A DNA stretch of 64,000 nucleotides from Gp7-AA6 sp036395755. GTDB lineage: Bacteria > Acidobacteriota > Thermoanaerobaculia > UBA5066 > Gp7-AA6. Both the position numbers and the translations under genes were made by a program. Position 1 is the first letter of the stretch; each line of letters begins with the position of its first letter. Positions 34,904-43,526 of this stretch are shown piece by piece. The notes below the pieces were generated by a model that worked only from the letters and a program-made list of their open reading frames with translations, searched no databases and was not told the DNA's origin. Location of the stretch: positions 10,433 through 74,432 of the forward strand of contig DASWCZ010000042.1 of NCBI GenBank assembly GCA_036395755.1, given 5' to 3'.

Positions 34904-36378
34904 GCGGCCCGCTCTCCCGCGAGGATCCGGGCCGCTTCCTCGCGCGTCACGCCCTCGACCCCGAAGAGCCGGGCCTGGGCGGCCGCCTGCACCGCGAACA
35001 TCTCGAGGCCCTGGATTACCCGGCAGCCGGCGGCGCGGGCCGCGCGGACGGTCGATGTCGCTTCTCCGTCCCGGCGATAGACGCAGTCGAAGACGAGGGG
35101 ACGCGCGTTGAGCACCCGCGCCGGGACGGCCGGCGGATCGTCAGGCCGCCAGCCGACCGGCGTGGCGTTGACGTAGAGATCGGCCTCGCTCGCCGAGACG
35201 TCCTCCCAGGCGAGCGAGTCGATACCGAATCGCTCGGCCAGGGCATCCGCGGCTTCGTCGCGACGCCCTGTCACGGCGACCTCGTAGCCAAGCCGTCGCG
35301 TCGCAACGATCGCCGCTCGGGCCGCCCCGCCGGTGCCGAGGATGAGCGCCGTCCGCCCCTCGCCCGTGTCGTGGTCGGAGAGCGGATCGAAGACGCCGTC
35401 GACGTCGGTGTTTTCCGCGCGCCACCCCCGTCTCTCCCGTAAGAGCGTGTTGGCGGCTCCCGTCGCGGAGACGTCCTCGCTGGCCATTCCCGCTCCCACT
35501 GCCCGGGTCTTCCACGGCTGCGTGATCGAGAAGCCGCGGAACGGCGGATCGAGCTCGATCTCGTGGGGACGCTCGCGCTCGAAATCCGACACCGGGACCG
35601 GCAGATAGAGAAACGGCAGGTTGCGCGAGCGAAAGAACGCGTTGTAAACCGTCGGAGAGAGCGAGCCGGACGGGTCGAGCGCGACGATCCCGAAGAGCGC
35701 CGAGGGTCGGCGGGCGTGATCGGTCGTGTAAACGTCGAGAAGGTCCGCGAGGAGCAGCTGTCCAGCGGCGGTCGCCCGGCCCACCGACCCGTAGACGAGG
35801 GCGCCGCCGAAGAGCGCCGCCAGAATGCGTCCGGGAGCGCTCGCCGGCCCCATCGGAAAGATCGACGTCGCGCCGTCGGCGCATCGGCGCTGGATTTCCG
35901 CCATGTCGATGCTCGCGCGCAGATGCGCCGCCCCGGCTACGAGCTTCACCGCGAGCGCGCCCTTCTGACGCATCGCCGCCAGCCGTGCTTCCCAGTCGGG
36001 AGGAAGGCCGAACGGAAAGTGTGACGAGACGAGAAGGCGCCGGCGCTCCACGAAGTCCGGGCGGTCCGCGAGGCCGCTCGAATGCTCGATGTCCACGATG
36101 GCTCCGGCCTCGGCCGCTTCGGAAACGAGCCGCCGGTACTCCTCCGGGGAGCCGTCGAAGTGCCCGCCTTCGCGGACGCTGCGCCAGGTCACGATCACCG
36201 GCCGGGAGTCCACCTCCGCCAGAGTGGCGGGCGCGATCTTCTCCGCAGCGCCGTCCAGCCGGTATTCGATCGCCGTTGCTTTCGCGGGGACGGCGGCGGC
36301 GAGGCGCCTCGCGTCGGCGAGATCGCGCGGCGCGACCGATGCGACGTGAGCCGGAAGCGAAAGCGGTCTATCCCTCAA
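34900..36378 (-). CDS. aroDE: Bifunctional 3-dehydroquinate dehydratase (type I) / shikimate dehydrogenase
   Basis: This 492-residue fusion covers two consecutive shikimate-pathway steps. Residues 10-215 are a type I dehydratase with H120 (LLVSSHFPFG) and the Schiff-base K145 (AVKLVAGAAH). Residues 225-490 are a shikimate dehydrogenase with K290 in GFSITQPWK, D325 in ENTDVDG and the NADP loop GTGGAARAA (348-356). The only plausible start is TTG 36378, immediately after the T run of a terminator-like hairpin. It heads the trp operon, so chorismate precursor supply and tryptophan synthesis share a transcript. Confidence 0.93.
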   Translation of the reverse strand: MRDRPLSLPAHVASVAPRDLADARRLAAAVPAKATAIEYRLDGAAEKIAPATLAEVDSRPVIVTWRSVREGGHFDGSPEEYRRLVSEAAEAGAIVDIEHSSGLADRPDFVERRRLLVSSHFPFGLPPDWEARLAAMRQKGALAVKLVAGAAHLRASIDMAEIQRRCADGATSIFPMGPASAPGRILAALFGGALVYGSVGRATAAGQLLLADLLDVYTTDHARRPSALFGIVALDPSGSLSPTVYNAFFRSRNLPFLYLPVPVSDFERERPHEIELDPPFRGFSITQPWKTRAVGAGMASEDVSATGAANTLLRERRGWRAENTDVDGVFDPLSDHDTGEGRTALILGTGGAARAAIVATRRLGYEVAVTGRRDEAADALAERFGIDSLAWEDVSASEADLYVNATPVGWRPDDPPAVPARVLNARPLVFDCVYRRDGEATSTVRAARAAGCRVIQGLEMFAVQAAAQARLFGVEGVTREEAARILAGERAA

Positions 36379-36434
36379 ACGAAAACCCCCGAGCCCTTTC
36401 GGGCCGGGGGTCCTTGTCTCTCGGTCCCCGCCCG
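36379..36434 (-). promoter_or_regulatory. Candidate transcription attenuator of the aroDE-trp operon
   Basis: On the minus strand a GC-rich hairpin (CCCCCGGCCC-GAAA-GGGCTCGGGGG, 36410-36386) runs straight into TTTTCGTTT and the aroDE TTG. Upstream, CGGGCGGGG (36434-36426) can pair with the 5' arm of that stem with one bulge, forming an alternative structure. This terminator/antiterminator layout is that of an attenuator. It could instead be only the cysS terminator. Confidence 0.55.
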
Positions 36435-36474
36435 AAAAGATCGCGGCAGGGTTCCGAGCGCTCGAGCCCGGACC

Positions 36475-36519
36475 TTACCGGTTCCCCTCCCGCCAGCACC
36501 CGATCGAGCGGCCAATCAT
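36475..36519 (-). CDS. Possible trp leader peptide (14 residues)
   Basis: A short frame MIGRSIGCWREGNR ending in TAA sits between cysS and the aroDE attenuator hairpin. It has one Trp codon (residue 9) next to Cys, fewer than the tandem Trp codons of classic leaders, and no clear ribosome site. An inverted repeat with core CGAGCGCTCG follows the stop. Judged weak on its own. Confidence 0.25.
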   Translation of the reverse strand: MIGRSIGCWREGNR

Positions 36520-36534
36520 CGGGCGGGGAGGATA

Positions 36535-37950
36535 TCAAACGGGCGTGGTCTTCTTCCAGCGCGTCCCGCCGGGCGTGTCCTCCAGCACGATCCCGCGGGC
36601 GGCGAGGTCGTCGCGAATCCGGTCGGACTCCGCGAAGTCGCGCCTCTTTCGGGCCGCGTTTCTCGCCGCGATCTGCGCCTCGATCTCCGCCGGGAGGGGC
36701 TCCGCCCGCATTCGGACGTGAAACGGAATCACTCCCAGCACTCTGTCTGCTTTCTCGATCGCCAGACGGGCGATCTCGGCTCCCTTCGCATCCAGCGTGC
36801 CCTCGTCAAAGGCCTTGTTGATCTCCGACAGGAAGGGGAAGAGCGCCCCAAGAGCCTGTGGGGTGTTCAAATCGTCATCGAGAGCGGAGCCGAAGCCACG
36901 GAGGAATTCCTCGGAACGCTCTTCGGCTGGGAATGGTGTCGGCTTGGATCCCAACGCGGCGCCGAAATCTGTGATCCGGCTCCACGTCGTAAAGATGTGA
37001 TCAACGGCGACAGCCGCCCCGGCGAGCGCTTCCCACGTGAAGTTCAGTTTCTTGCGGTACGGCACCGAAAGGAGGAGGTACCGGACGGCGGCCGGATTGT
37101 CGCGTCGGGCGAGCACGTCGTCGAGCGTGTAGAAGTTGCCCTTCGACTTAGCCATTTTCTCGCCGTCCACGATCAGGTGCTCGGCGTGCAGCCAGACTTC
37201 CACGAAAGGATGCCCGGTCGCGCCTTCGCTCTGGGCGATCTCGTTTTCGTGGTGCGGAAAGATGTTGTCCACCGCGCCCGTGTGGATGTCGAAGTGCTCC
37301 CCCAGGTATCTCATGCTCATCGCGGAACACTCGATGTGCCAGCCCGGCCTTCCCTCTCCCCACGGGGAGGGCCAGGAAGGCTCGCCCGGCTTGGCCGCTT
37401 TCCAAAGGGCGAAGTCCCGTACGTCTTCCTTCTCGTATTCGTCGTCGGCGACGCGGTCGCCGCGCCGCGTCTGGTCGAGGTCGATCCCCGAGAGCTTTCC
37501 GTACCCGGGAAACGTCGAAATCCGGAAGTACACCGACGCTTCCGACTCGTAGGTGTGACCCCGTTCCGCCAGCCGCCGGATGAGGTCGACCATCTCGGGG
37601 ACGTGCTCGGTCGCCCGCGGGTATCGCTCCGCGGGCTCGACGTTCAATCGTTGGATGTCGCGGAAAAACGCATCGGAGTATTTCGCGGTGAAGTCGCCCA
37701 GGGGCACGCCGGCCTCCCGCGCGCCGCGGATCGTCTTGTCGTCGACGTCGGTCAGATTCATGACCTGGGTCACCCGGTGGCCGCTCGCCCGGAAGTGACG
37801 GCGCAGCACGTCTTCGAAGACGAACGTCCGCAGGTTTCCGATATGGACGACGTTGTATACGGTCGGCCCGCAGGTGTAGAGCCGGACGTGCCCGGGTTCG
37901 AGCGGTGCGAAGTCGACGAGCCGGCGCCCGAGCGTGTTTTGGAGCTTCAC
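36535..37950 (-). CDS. cysS: Cysteinyl-tRNA synthetase
   Basis: CysS charges tRNA-Cys. It has 471 residues. The class I motifs are H36-I-G-N39 and K265-M-A-K-S269 (KMAKS variant). Zinc ligands are C27 in YTCGPTVY, Cys in WHIECSAMS, and His/Glu in HHENEIAQSE. The C-terminal helices ARNAARKRRDFAESDRIRD are typical. GTG 37950 overlaps the def stop (GTGA). Another GTG one codon earlier is possible. Confidence 0.97.
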   Translation of the reverse strand: MKLQNTLGRRLVDFAPLEPGHVRLYTCGPTVYNVVHIGNLRTFVFEDVLRRHFRASGHRVTQVMNLTDVDDKTIRGAREAGVPLGDFTAKYSDAFFRDIQRLNVEPAERYPRATEHVPEMVDLIRRLAERGHTYESEASVYFRISTFPGYGKLSGIDLDQTRRGDRVADDEYEKEDVRDFALWKAAKPGEPSWPSPWGEGRPGWHIECSAMSMRYLGEHFDIHTGAVDNIFPHHENEIAQSEGATGHPFVEVWLHAEHLIVDGEKMAKSKGNFYTLDDVLARRDNPAAVRYLLLSVPYRKKLNFTWEALAGAAVAVDHIFTTWSRITDFGAALGSKPTPFPAEERSEEFLRGFGSALDDDLNTPQALGALFPFLSEINKAFDEGTLDAKGAEIARLAIEKADRVLGVIPFHVRMRAEPLPAEIEAQIAARNAARKRRDFAESDRIRDDLAARGIVLEDTPGGTRWKKTTPV

Positions 37951-38459
37951 CACGCCCCTCGGGTGCGGCGCCGCTCGATCTTCTTCCAGGTCAGCTCCCG
38001 CTTCAGCCCCCTCAACCGATCGACGAACAGAACGCCGTTCAAATGGTCGGTCTCGTGGCAGAGGGCGCGGGCGAGCAGGCCGCTTCCTTCGATTTCCCGC
38101 ACCCGGAGGTGCTCGTCGGCGGCCCGTACGACGGCCCGGGCCGGGCGCACGACCTTCTCGGAGACGTCGGGAATCGAGAGGCACCCTTCCTCCTCCTTCT
38201 GCTCCCCGGAGGTCGAGAGGATGACCGGGTTCACGAGAACGATGATGGCAGAGGCGTCTTCGCCGACCGAAAGGTCGACGACCGCGACCCGGCGGTTGAC
38301 TCCGATCTGGGGAGCAGCGAGCCCCACTCCGGGAGCGGCATGGCAGGTATCCACCAGATCCGCGACGAGACGTCCGAGGTCGCCGTCGGGCGAAACGACA
38401 TCCTCGTTTTCGGCGACGAGGCGCGTGTCACCCCAGCGAACCAGGTCGCGGATCGACAT
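37947..38459 (-). CDS. def: Peptide deformylase
   Basis: Def removes the N-formyl group from new proteins with a metal centre. From ATG 38459 it has 170 residues. All three motifs are intact: GVGLAAPQIG, EGCLSIP (metal Cys 93) and HETDH (135-139). An ATG 33 bases upstream (38492) is possible and has GAGGA ahead of it. The very long upstream extension in this frame is rejected because it lies over the divergent gene. It precedes and overlaps cysS. Confidence 0.96.
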   Translation of the reverse strand: MSIRDLVRWGDTRLVAENEDVVSPDGDLGRLVADLVDTCHAAPGVGLAAPQIGVNRRVAVVDLSVGEDASAIIVLVNPVILSTSGEQKEEEGCLSIPDVSEKVVRPARAVVRAADEHLRVREIEGSGLLARALCHETDHLNGVLFVDRLRGLKRELTWKKIERRRTRGAW

Positions 38460-38660
38460 GGGAGCGGAGAGTAGCAGCCCGTTGTGAGACATTCCGCGAC
38501 TGTCCTCGCCGGTCCAAAAGGTGTCCGCGAAGCGGGACAGCTGCCGCAATGGAGCTTCGAGTAACCGGCCGCAACCTTTTGATTCGACGGCGCTTGTGCC
38601 TCGGGCGCCCGCCCGCCTTCGTGGCACGGGCATCGCTCTATCTTTCCCCGGAGGATGCCG

Positions 38661-41105
38661 ATGAGTCCGATCCGGCGAATTTTCCTGGGCGTGGCCACGA
38701 CGTTGCTGACGGTCGCGACGGGCTTCTCGCAATACGAGCCCTCTTCCCGGGCGACCAATTCGGACCGCTACGCCGACCGCCGCTCCGACGGCCACCGCAA
38801 CGGCTACTCGTACGTCCGGGAGACGGTCGGCGGCGTGACCGTGCAGTCGAGCTGGAACGGCCGGGTGACGGCCCGGCGCAACATGCCGATTTCCGCCGGA
38901 GACGAGATCCTGACATCCGAAGCCGGTCGCGCCGAGGTCGGGCTCGCCGATGGCAACCTCCTCTTCGTCGGCGGTGGAACCCGCGCGCGCTTCTCCTCAC
39001 TGAACGACCAGCAGGGCGAGAACGACGAGTTCTCGGCGATCGATCTCCGCGACGGCTCGGTCGTCCTCGCGACGACGGGCACGAACGAGGAGTCCGTCCC
39101 GCGAATCGACACCGAGGACGTCACGGTCTACCTGTCGGCGAGCTCACGGGTGCGCGTCAACGCCGACCCGCGGCGCGGGACGGCCGTCGTCGTGCGCGCC
39201 GGCTCCGCCGAAGTCCGAACGCGCTCGGACAGCTACACGCTGGACGGGGGTCAGTACCTGATGGTGCAGGGAGACGAAACGCCCGACATCTCGCGGGGCG
39301 TCTTCTCGCGCGACCGGTTCGACCTCTGGTGCGCCGATCGGCTGGAAGGTCTCTCCTCCGAAACCACTCGTAGCGTCTCGGCTCGTTACGTGGACGACGA
39401 ATATGCGAGCGACGTCGTTGCTCTCGACGGTTACGGCGACTGGGAATACAACTCCACCTACTCGACGAACGTCTGGGTCCCGCGCGTCGACATCGATTGG
39501 ACGCCCTACTCCTACGGAAGCTGGTACTACACGCCGATCGGTCTGACGTGGTGGTCGTCGGACCCCTGGGGCTGGTACCCGTTCCACTACGGCAGCTGGT
39601 TCTTCGACCTCGGCTTCCACCACTGGTGCTGGGCGCCCTCCTACACGTACTCGCCGGCGTGGGTCTACTGGGCGTACACCCCGAACTATGTCGGCTGGTG
39701 CCCCGTCGGGTACTACTCGTTCTACTCCCCCTGGTTCAACAACTACTACCGGTCCTGGGGCTGGACGGGCGGTTACAGCCGGGCACAGAACCTCGTGTTC
39801 GCTCTTTCGGGCACGTTCAAGACCGCCAAGGTCGACTTCGGCGGATGGAACTTCGTCGCCGCCCGATCGCTCGCGACGTCGACCGACCGATTGTCCGTTG
39901 TCTCCGGATCGCGGATCGCCTCGACCCTGGGCGATCAGATTGCGATTTCGGCCAAGCCGATCGTCGTCGCATCGCGCGGCGACTCCGTGTCCCAGGCGAT
40001 CCAGCGCTATGTCAAGGAAGCTCCCGCCTTGATCGAGCGCACCCAGTCGAGGGACGCCACCCGCCTCGCACCCGTCCTCGCGCGCGAGAAGACGCTTTCC
40101 CCTTCGACCCTGAACGCTCTGCAGGAGCGGGCCGTCGTAACCGGCCGCGGCCGGATCGCGGGACCGGGCTCCGAGGAGCTCGCGTCGCGCGGAACGAGGG
40201 TCGAGAGAGGGCGTTCAGTCACGGAGTTTCTCGGCAGCCGCGGCGCCGCTAAAAAGGGCGCAATCGATAGAGGATCCGCATTCGCCCGCGGCCGCAAGGG
40301 CGGTGAAGCGGTCGAGCCGAGCAACGACGACGCCTGGCGGGGCCGGGGCCGGGATATCGGCCGCGCACCGGCTCCGGACGTCTCGGGCGTGGGCCGGGAA
40401 GACAGGGGTCGCGGACGGCCGGAGATCGCCCCGCGCGACGGGCGAGGGCCAGATCGGTCCGCACCGGCTCCCGCTGCGGAGGATTGGCGGCAGCGCGCCC
40501 CCGAGTCGAAGCGCGAAGCGCCGGGGCCTTCCGCCGACCGGCCGTCCCGCGCGCCCTCCGAGGTGGATCGGGGCAAGCCGGGCAAATCGGTCTCGCGCGA
40601 GGAAGCGTGGCGCGGTCGGCCCGAATCGCGGTCGGCTGTCCCGGCGCTCGAGTCCCGGGCTCCCACCGCGGGCTGGCGAGCCCGCTCGGATGTTCCGCCC
40701 GCCCGCCGGGTGATCGAGGGTGCGGTTCCGAGCCGCCGGTGGCAGGGTGAGACGGACGTTGCCCCGCGCGGCCGCGAAAACGCTCGCGAGCTCGGCTGGC
40801 GCGAGCGCGGTCCCGAGAGGGCCGCCCCCGCGCCGCGCGGGTATCACCCCGATGCGCGCGAGTACCGGGCACCTGCGCCCCCGGCGCGCGGGTATCGCGA
40901 GCCGCCGCCCGAGTACCGGGCACCCGCGCCTCCGGCACGCGAGTATCGCGAGCCGCCGCGCGAGTACCGGGCACCCGCGCCTCCGGCACGCGAGTATCGC
41001 GAGCCGCCGCGCGTCGAGCGGGGGCGAGCGTACTCCGCGCCACCTTCCCGCCCGGCGGCCCCCGAGTCCGGTAACAGGGGACACGGCAAGAATCGCAAGG
41101 ACTGA
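38661..41105 (+). CDS. Secreted FecR-domain protein with aromatic-rich middle and Arg/Pro repeat tail
   Basis: This 814-residue exported protein has a signal (IFLGVATTLLTVATGFSQ), then a FecR-like beta domain (residues about 50-200; GDEILTSEAGRAEVGLADGN, VYLSASSRVRVNAD). Residues 250-380 are packed with Trp, Tyr and Gly (YGSWYYTPIGLTWWSSDPWG), resembling proteins classed as DUF6600. The last 300 residues are low-complexity Arg/Pro/Ala with tandem repeats. ATG 38661 is preferred over 38655 because GGAGG lies six bases before it and directly abuts the earlier ATG. A strong terminator follows. Role unknown; probably envelope-associated. Confidence 0.85.
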   Translation: MSPIRRIFLGVATTLLTVATGFSQYEPSSRATNSDRYADRRSDGHRNGYSYVRETVGGVTVQSSWNGRVTARRNMPISAGDEILTSEAGRAEVGLADGNLLFVGGGTRARFSSLNDQQGENDEFSAIDLRDGSVVLATTGTNEESVPRIDTEDVTVYLSASSRVRVNADPRRGTAVVVRAGSAEVRTRSDSYTLDGGQYLMVQGDETPDISRGVFSRDRFDLWCADRLEGLSSETTRSVSARYVDDEYASDVVALDGYGDWEYNSTYSTNVWVPRVDIDWTPYSYGSWYYTPIGLTWWSSDPWGWYPFHYGSWFFDLGFHHWCWAPSYTYSPAWVYWAYTPNYVGWCPVGYYSFYSPWFNNYYRSWGWTGGYSRAQNLVFALSGTFKTAKVDFGGWNFVAARSLATSTDRLSVVSGSRIASTLGDQIAISAKPIVVASRGDSVSQAIQRYVKEAPALIERTQSRDATRLAPVLAREKTLSPSTLNALQERAVVTGRGRIAGPGSEELASRGTRVERGRSVTEFLGSRGAAKKGAIDRGSAFARGRKGGEAVEPSNDDAWRGRGRDIGRAPAPDVSGVGREDRGRGRPEIAPRDGRGPDRSAPAPAAEDWRQRAPESKREAPGPSADRPSRAPSEVDRGKPGKSVSREEAWRGRPESRSAVPALESRAPTAGWRARSDVPPARRVIEGAVPSRRWQGETDVAPRGRENARELGWRERGPERAAPAPRGYHPDAREYRAPAPPARGYREPPPEYRAPAPPAREYREPPREYRAPAPPAREYREPPRVERGRAYSAPPSRPAAPESGNRGHGKNRKD
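40860..41012 (+). repeat. Three tandem 51-bp coding repeats
   Basis: Three in-frame units of 51 bp (40860-40910, 40911-40961, 40962-41012) each encode EYRAPAPPARxYREPPx. Units 2 and 3 are nearly identical, which points to recent slippage or duplication; unit 1 differs at a few positions. They form the end of the Arg/Pro-rich tail. Confidence 0.9.
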
Positions 41106-41138
41106 TCCCGCCTCGAAAGGGGATTTCCTCTTCCTCAC

Positions 41139-41165
41139 ACCGCGCCTTCGGGCGCGGTTTTTTTT
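41139..41165 (+). terminator. Rho-independent terminator
   Basis: A perfect 8-bp stem ACCGCGCC / GGCGCGGT with a TTCG tetraloop is followed by eight T. It lies 34 bases after the stop of the FecR-domain gene and ends its transcript before the thiE group. Confidence 0.92.
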
Positions 41166-41190
41166 GGCGACGTCCGATCCAAGCTACTTC

Positions 41191-41469
41191 ATGGGAAACT
41201 ACAATTCCGATCCGATGAGCAGCCTGCGCCTGTCGACCCTGCTGGGCAGCGCCCTGTTCGTCTTTTACTGCACGGCGGTCGGCGTTTACCTTCTGCTGCG
41301 ACCGTGGACCGCCGGCGTCGGAGCCGGCGGGTGGACCAGCTCCGGATTTTTTCGAGGGTTCGTTTCGGGTCTCGGGGTCGTTCATCTCTTTGCCGGGGCT
41401 TCGGACCTGAGGGTCCTCTCCCGGCAACTGTCGGAGGATGACGTGACGGCCGGCCGACCACCCCGATGA
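41191..41469 (+). CDS. Small two-span membrane protein
   Basis: This protein of 92 residues (84 if ATG 41215 is used) has two hydrophobic segments, LLGSALFVFYCTAVGVYLLL and FFRGFVSGLGVVHLFAGA, and a short charged tail (LRVLSRQLSEDDV). No family is recognised. Its stop overlaps the thiE ATG (ATGA), so it is co-translated with thiE. It begins just after the terminator of the previous gene, so a promoter should lie in 41160-41190, though I see no clear boxes. Confidence 0.65.
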   Translation: MGNYNSDPMSSLRLSTLLGSALFVFYCTAVGVYLLLRPWTAGVGAGGWTSSGFFRGFVSGLGVVHLFAGASDLRVLSRQLSEDDVTAGRPPR

Positions 41470-42077
41470 AGTCCCTCTACGTGACCGAACGACGCGCGGT
41501 CGGAGACGTGGCCTTTGAGCGGCTCCTCGAGTCTCTCGAAGGCGCATCGGGGCTGACCGTCGAGCTGCGCGAGAAGGGAACACCCGACTCCGAGGCGCTC
41601 TCCTGGGCCAGACTCGCGCGCCAAGCGCTCGGACCCGAAGTGGCACTTTTCGTGAACCGGAGGCTCGACCTGGCGCTCGCCGCGGAAGCCGACGGCATTC
41701 ACCTCCCCGCCGACGGCCTGCCGCCATCCCGCGTGCGGTCCGCTTCGCCGAGGGGGTTCCGGATGGGCATCTCGACGCACTCGGTCGAAGGAGCGGCTCG
41801 CGCGATCGGCGAAGGCGCCGACCTCGTTGTGCTCGGACCGATCTTCGAGACCCCCTCCAAGCGCCCTTTCGGGCCGCCGCTCGGACCGGGCGTCCTGGAA
41901 GAGCTTCCGCCGCTCGACAGGCACGAGTCGGAGGTGTTCGTGATCGGCGGGATCGACGAATCCCGGCTGGAACGGATCGCGCCGTTTGCCGACCGCCTCT
42001 CGGGAATCGCCGGCATCCGGCTCTTCCAGGAGGCTGCCGATCCCCGGTCGATCGTGGAAAGGATCGCGCGTCTGTGA
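41466..42077 (+). CDS. thiE: Thiamine phosphate synthase family protein
   Basis: ThiE couples the pyrimidine and thiazole halves of thiamine. The 203-residue TIM barrel has ELREKGTP, LFVNRRLDLAL, ADGIHLPADGL, GISTHS, VVLGPIFETPSKRPFG and VIGGID. The usual ND of the VNDR loop reads VNRRLD, and it is shorter than many ThiE, so a TenI-like role is the alternative. No other thi genes are nearby. It overlaps the channel gene downstream (GTGA). Confidence 0.82.
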   Translation: MKSLYVTERRAVGDVAFERLLESLEGASGLTVELREKGTPDSEALSWARLARQALGPEVALFVNRRLDLALAAEADGIHLPADGLPPSRVRSASPRGFRMGISTHSVEGAARAIGEGADLVVLGPIFETPSKRPFGPPLGPGVLEELPPLDRHESEVFVIGGIDESRLERIAPFADRLSGIAGIRLFQEAADPRSIVERIARL

Positions 42078-43522
42078 AGACCCTCGACCGGATCAAGCCG
42101 ATCGGCGAAAGGCTCCCTCTGCTCGTGCGGCGCCTGATCGGTCCATTCGCCCTCGTCGCCACGGTCATCGCGGTCGTGCTGCTCTTGACGGCGCTCCGGA
42201 TCCCGACCACCAACGCGCGGGGGGATCACGACTACGGCGCTCTGGCGATCGGCATCGCCGTGGCCCTCGTTCTGACGCGGGTCCTCGACTACATCTTCTT
42301 CGACGTTGCGTTCCGGCTGCGGCGGAAAACTCCGGCCCCGGCGCTCCTGCGACAGCTCGTCGGCCTCCTCGTCTTCGGTCTCACGGCGGCCATCCTTCTC
42401 CATGTGATCCTCCAGGTCGAGCTGACCGGCGTTCTCGCCACGTCGGCCGTCCTGACGGTCGTCATCGGTCTCGCGCTGCAGGACACGCTCGGAAACCTGT
42501 TTTCCGGGCTCGCCCTGCACCTCGAGAAGACCGTCCAGGTCGGCGACATGATCCGCTCCGGCGAGGTCTTCGGAACGGTCGAACAGCTCTCGTGGCGGGC
42601 GATCAAGTTGCGCACGATGGAAGGCAACGTCCTGCTCATCCCCAACAGCGTCGCCAGCCGGGAGCGCCTGGAGGTCTTCCCGCGGCCGGGGCGCCCCATC
42701 GCGAGAACGCTCAAGGTGGATCTCGAGTACGACCTGGCGCCCGCGCGGGCGCGGGAAGTGCTCGAAGCGGCCGGCCGAGACCTTCCCGGCATTGCGGCCT
42801 ACCCCGAGCCGACCGCCTATTTGAAGGCCTTCGACCAATGGGCGATTGCCTATGAGCTTCGCTACTGGCTGGACGACTATGCGAAGTTCCTCGATCTCGA
42901 TTCCCAGATTCGCGAACGCGTCTGGTATCGCCTGGAGCGCGAGAGCATCCCGATCGCCTACCCGGTGATCCGGCAGTATCGGTACGACGCCGGGACGCTC
43001 GCGCATCCGTCCCGGCGCTCCGAAATCGAGTCGGCGATCTCGAACGTCGACCTTTTCGCGCTCCTCTCCGACGAGGCGCGCTCACGGGTCGCCGACGGCG
43101 CGCGCGAGCGCCGCTTCGCCGCGGGGGAGACGGTCGTCCGCGAAGGGGACCGGGGATCCTCGATGTTCGTCGTGGAAACGGGGCGCCTCGGCGTCTCCGC
43201 CCACGGGAACGTGGGGCAGAGCCAGCGGCTCGCGGTGCTCGAGCCGGGAGCCGCGTTTGGGGAGATCAGTCTTCTGACGGGCGACCCCCGCACGGCGACC
43301 GTCCGCGCCATGACCGAAGCGACCCTGGTCGAGATCGGCAAGGCCACGTTGCTCCCCATCCTCCGGGAAAACCCCTCGATCGTCGGGATGCTCGAGCTGA
43401 CCATGCAGGAGCGGCGCAAGCGAGCCGCCGACGCTCTCGAGGCCGCGCGCGGGGAGACCGATCGAACGGAAGATCGGACCCCTCTGCGTCAGCGGATCGC
43501 ACGGTTCTTCGGGCTGAAGTGA
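42074..43522 (+). CDS. MscS-family channel with C-terminal cyclic-nucleotide-binding domain
   Basis: The 482-residue protein has four membrane segments in its first 150 residues, the last being the MscS pore helix (TAVLTVVIGLALQDTLGNLF). The beta domain follows (VGDMIRSGEVFGTVEQLSWR, LLIPNSVASRE), then an MscS alpha/beta domain to about 310. Residues 315-450 are a cNMP-binding domain with the phosphate cassette FGEISLLTGDPRTATV. This is the layout of bacterial cyclic-nucleotide-gated MscS relatives, so gating by cAMP/cGMP rather than tension is likely. GTG 42074 overlaps the thiE stop. Confidence 0.93.
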   Translation: MKTLDRIKPIGERLPLLVRRLIGPFALVATVIAVVLLLTALRIPTTNARGDHDYGALAIGIAVALVLTRVLDYIFFDVAFRLRRKTPAPALLRQLVGLLVFGLTAAILLHVILQVELTGVLATSAVLTVVIGLALQDTLGNLFSGLALHLEKTVQVGDMIRSGEVFGTVEQLSWRAIKLRTMEGNVLLIPNSVASRERLEVFPRPGRPIARTLKVDLEYDLAPARAREVLEAAGRDLPGIAAYPEPTAYLKAFDQWAIAYELRYWLDDYAKFLDLDSQIRERVWYRLERESIPIAYPVIRQYRYDAGTLAHPSRRSEIESAISNVDLFALLSDEARSRVADGARERRFAAGETVVREGDRGSSMFVVETGRLGVSAHGNVGQSQRLAVLEPGAAFGEISLLTGDPRTATVRAMTEATLVEIGKATLLPILRENPSIVGMLELTMQERRKRAADALEAARGETDRTEDRTPLRQRIARFFGLK

Positions 43523-43526
43523 CGCC

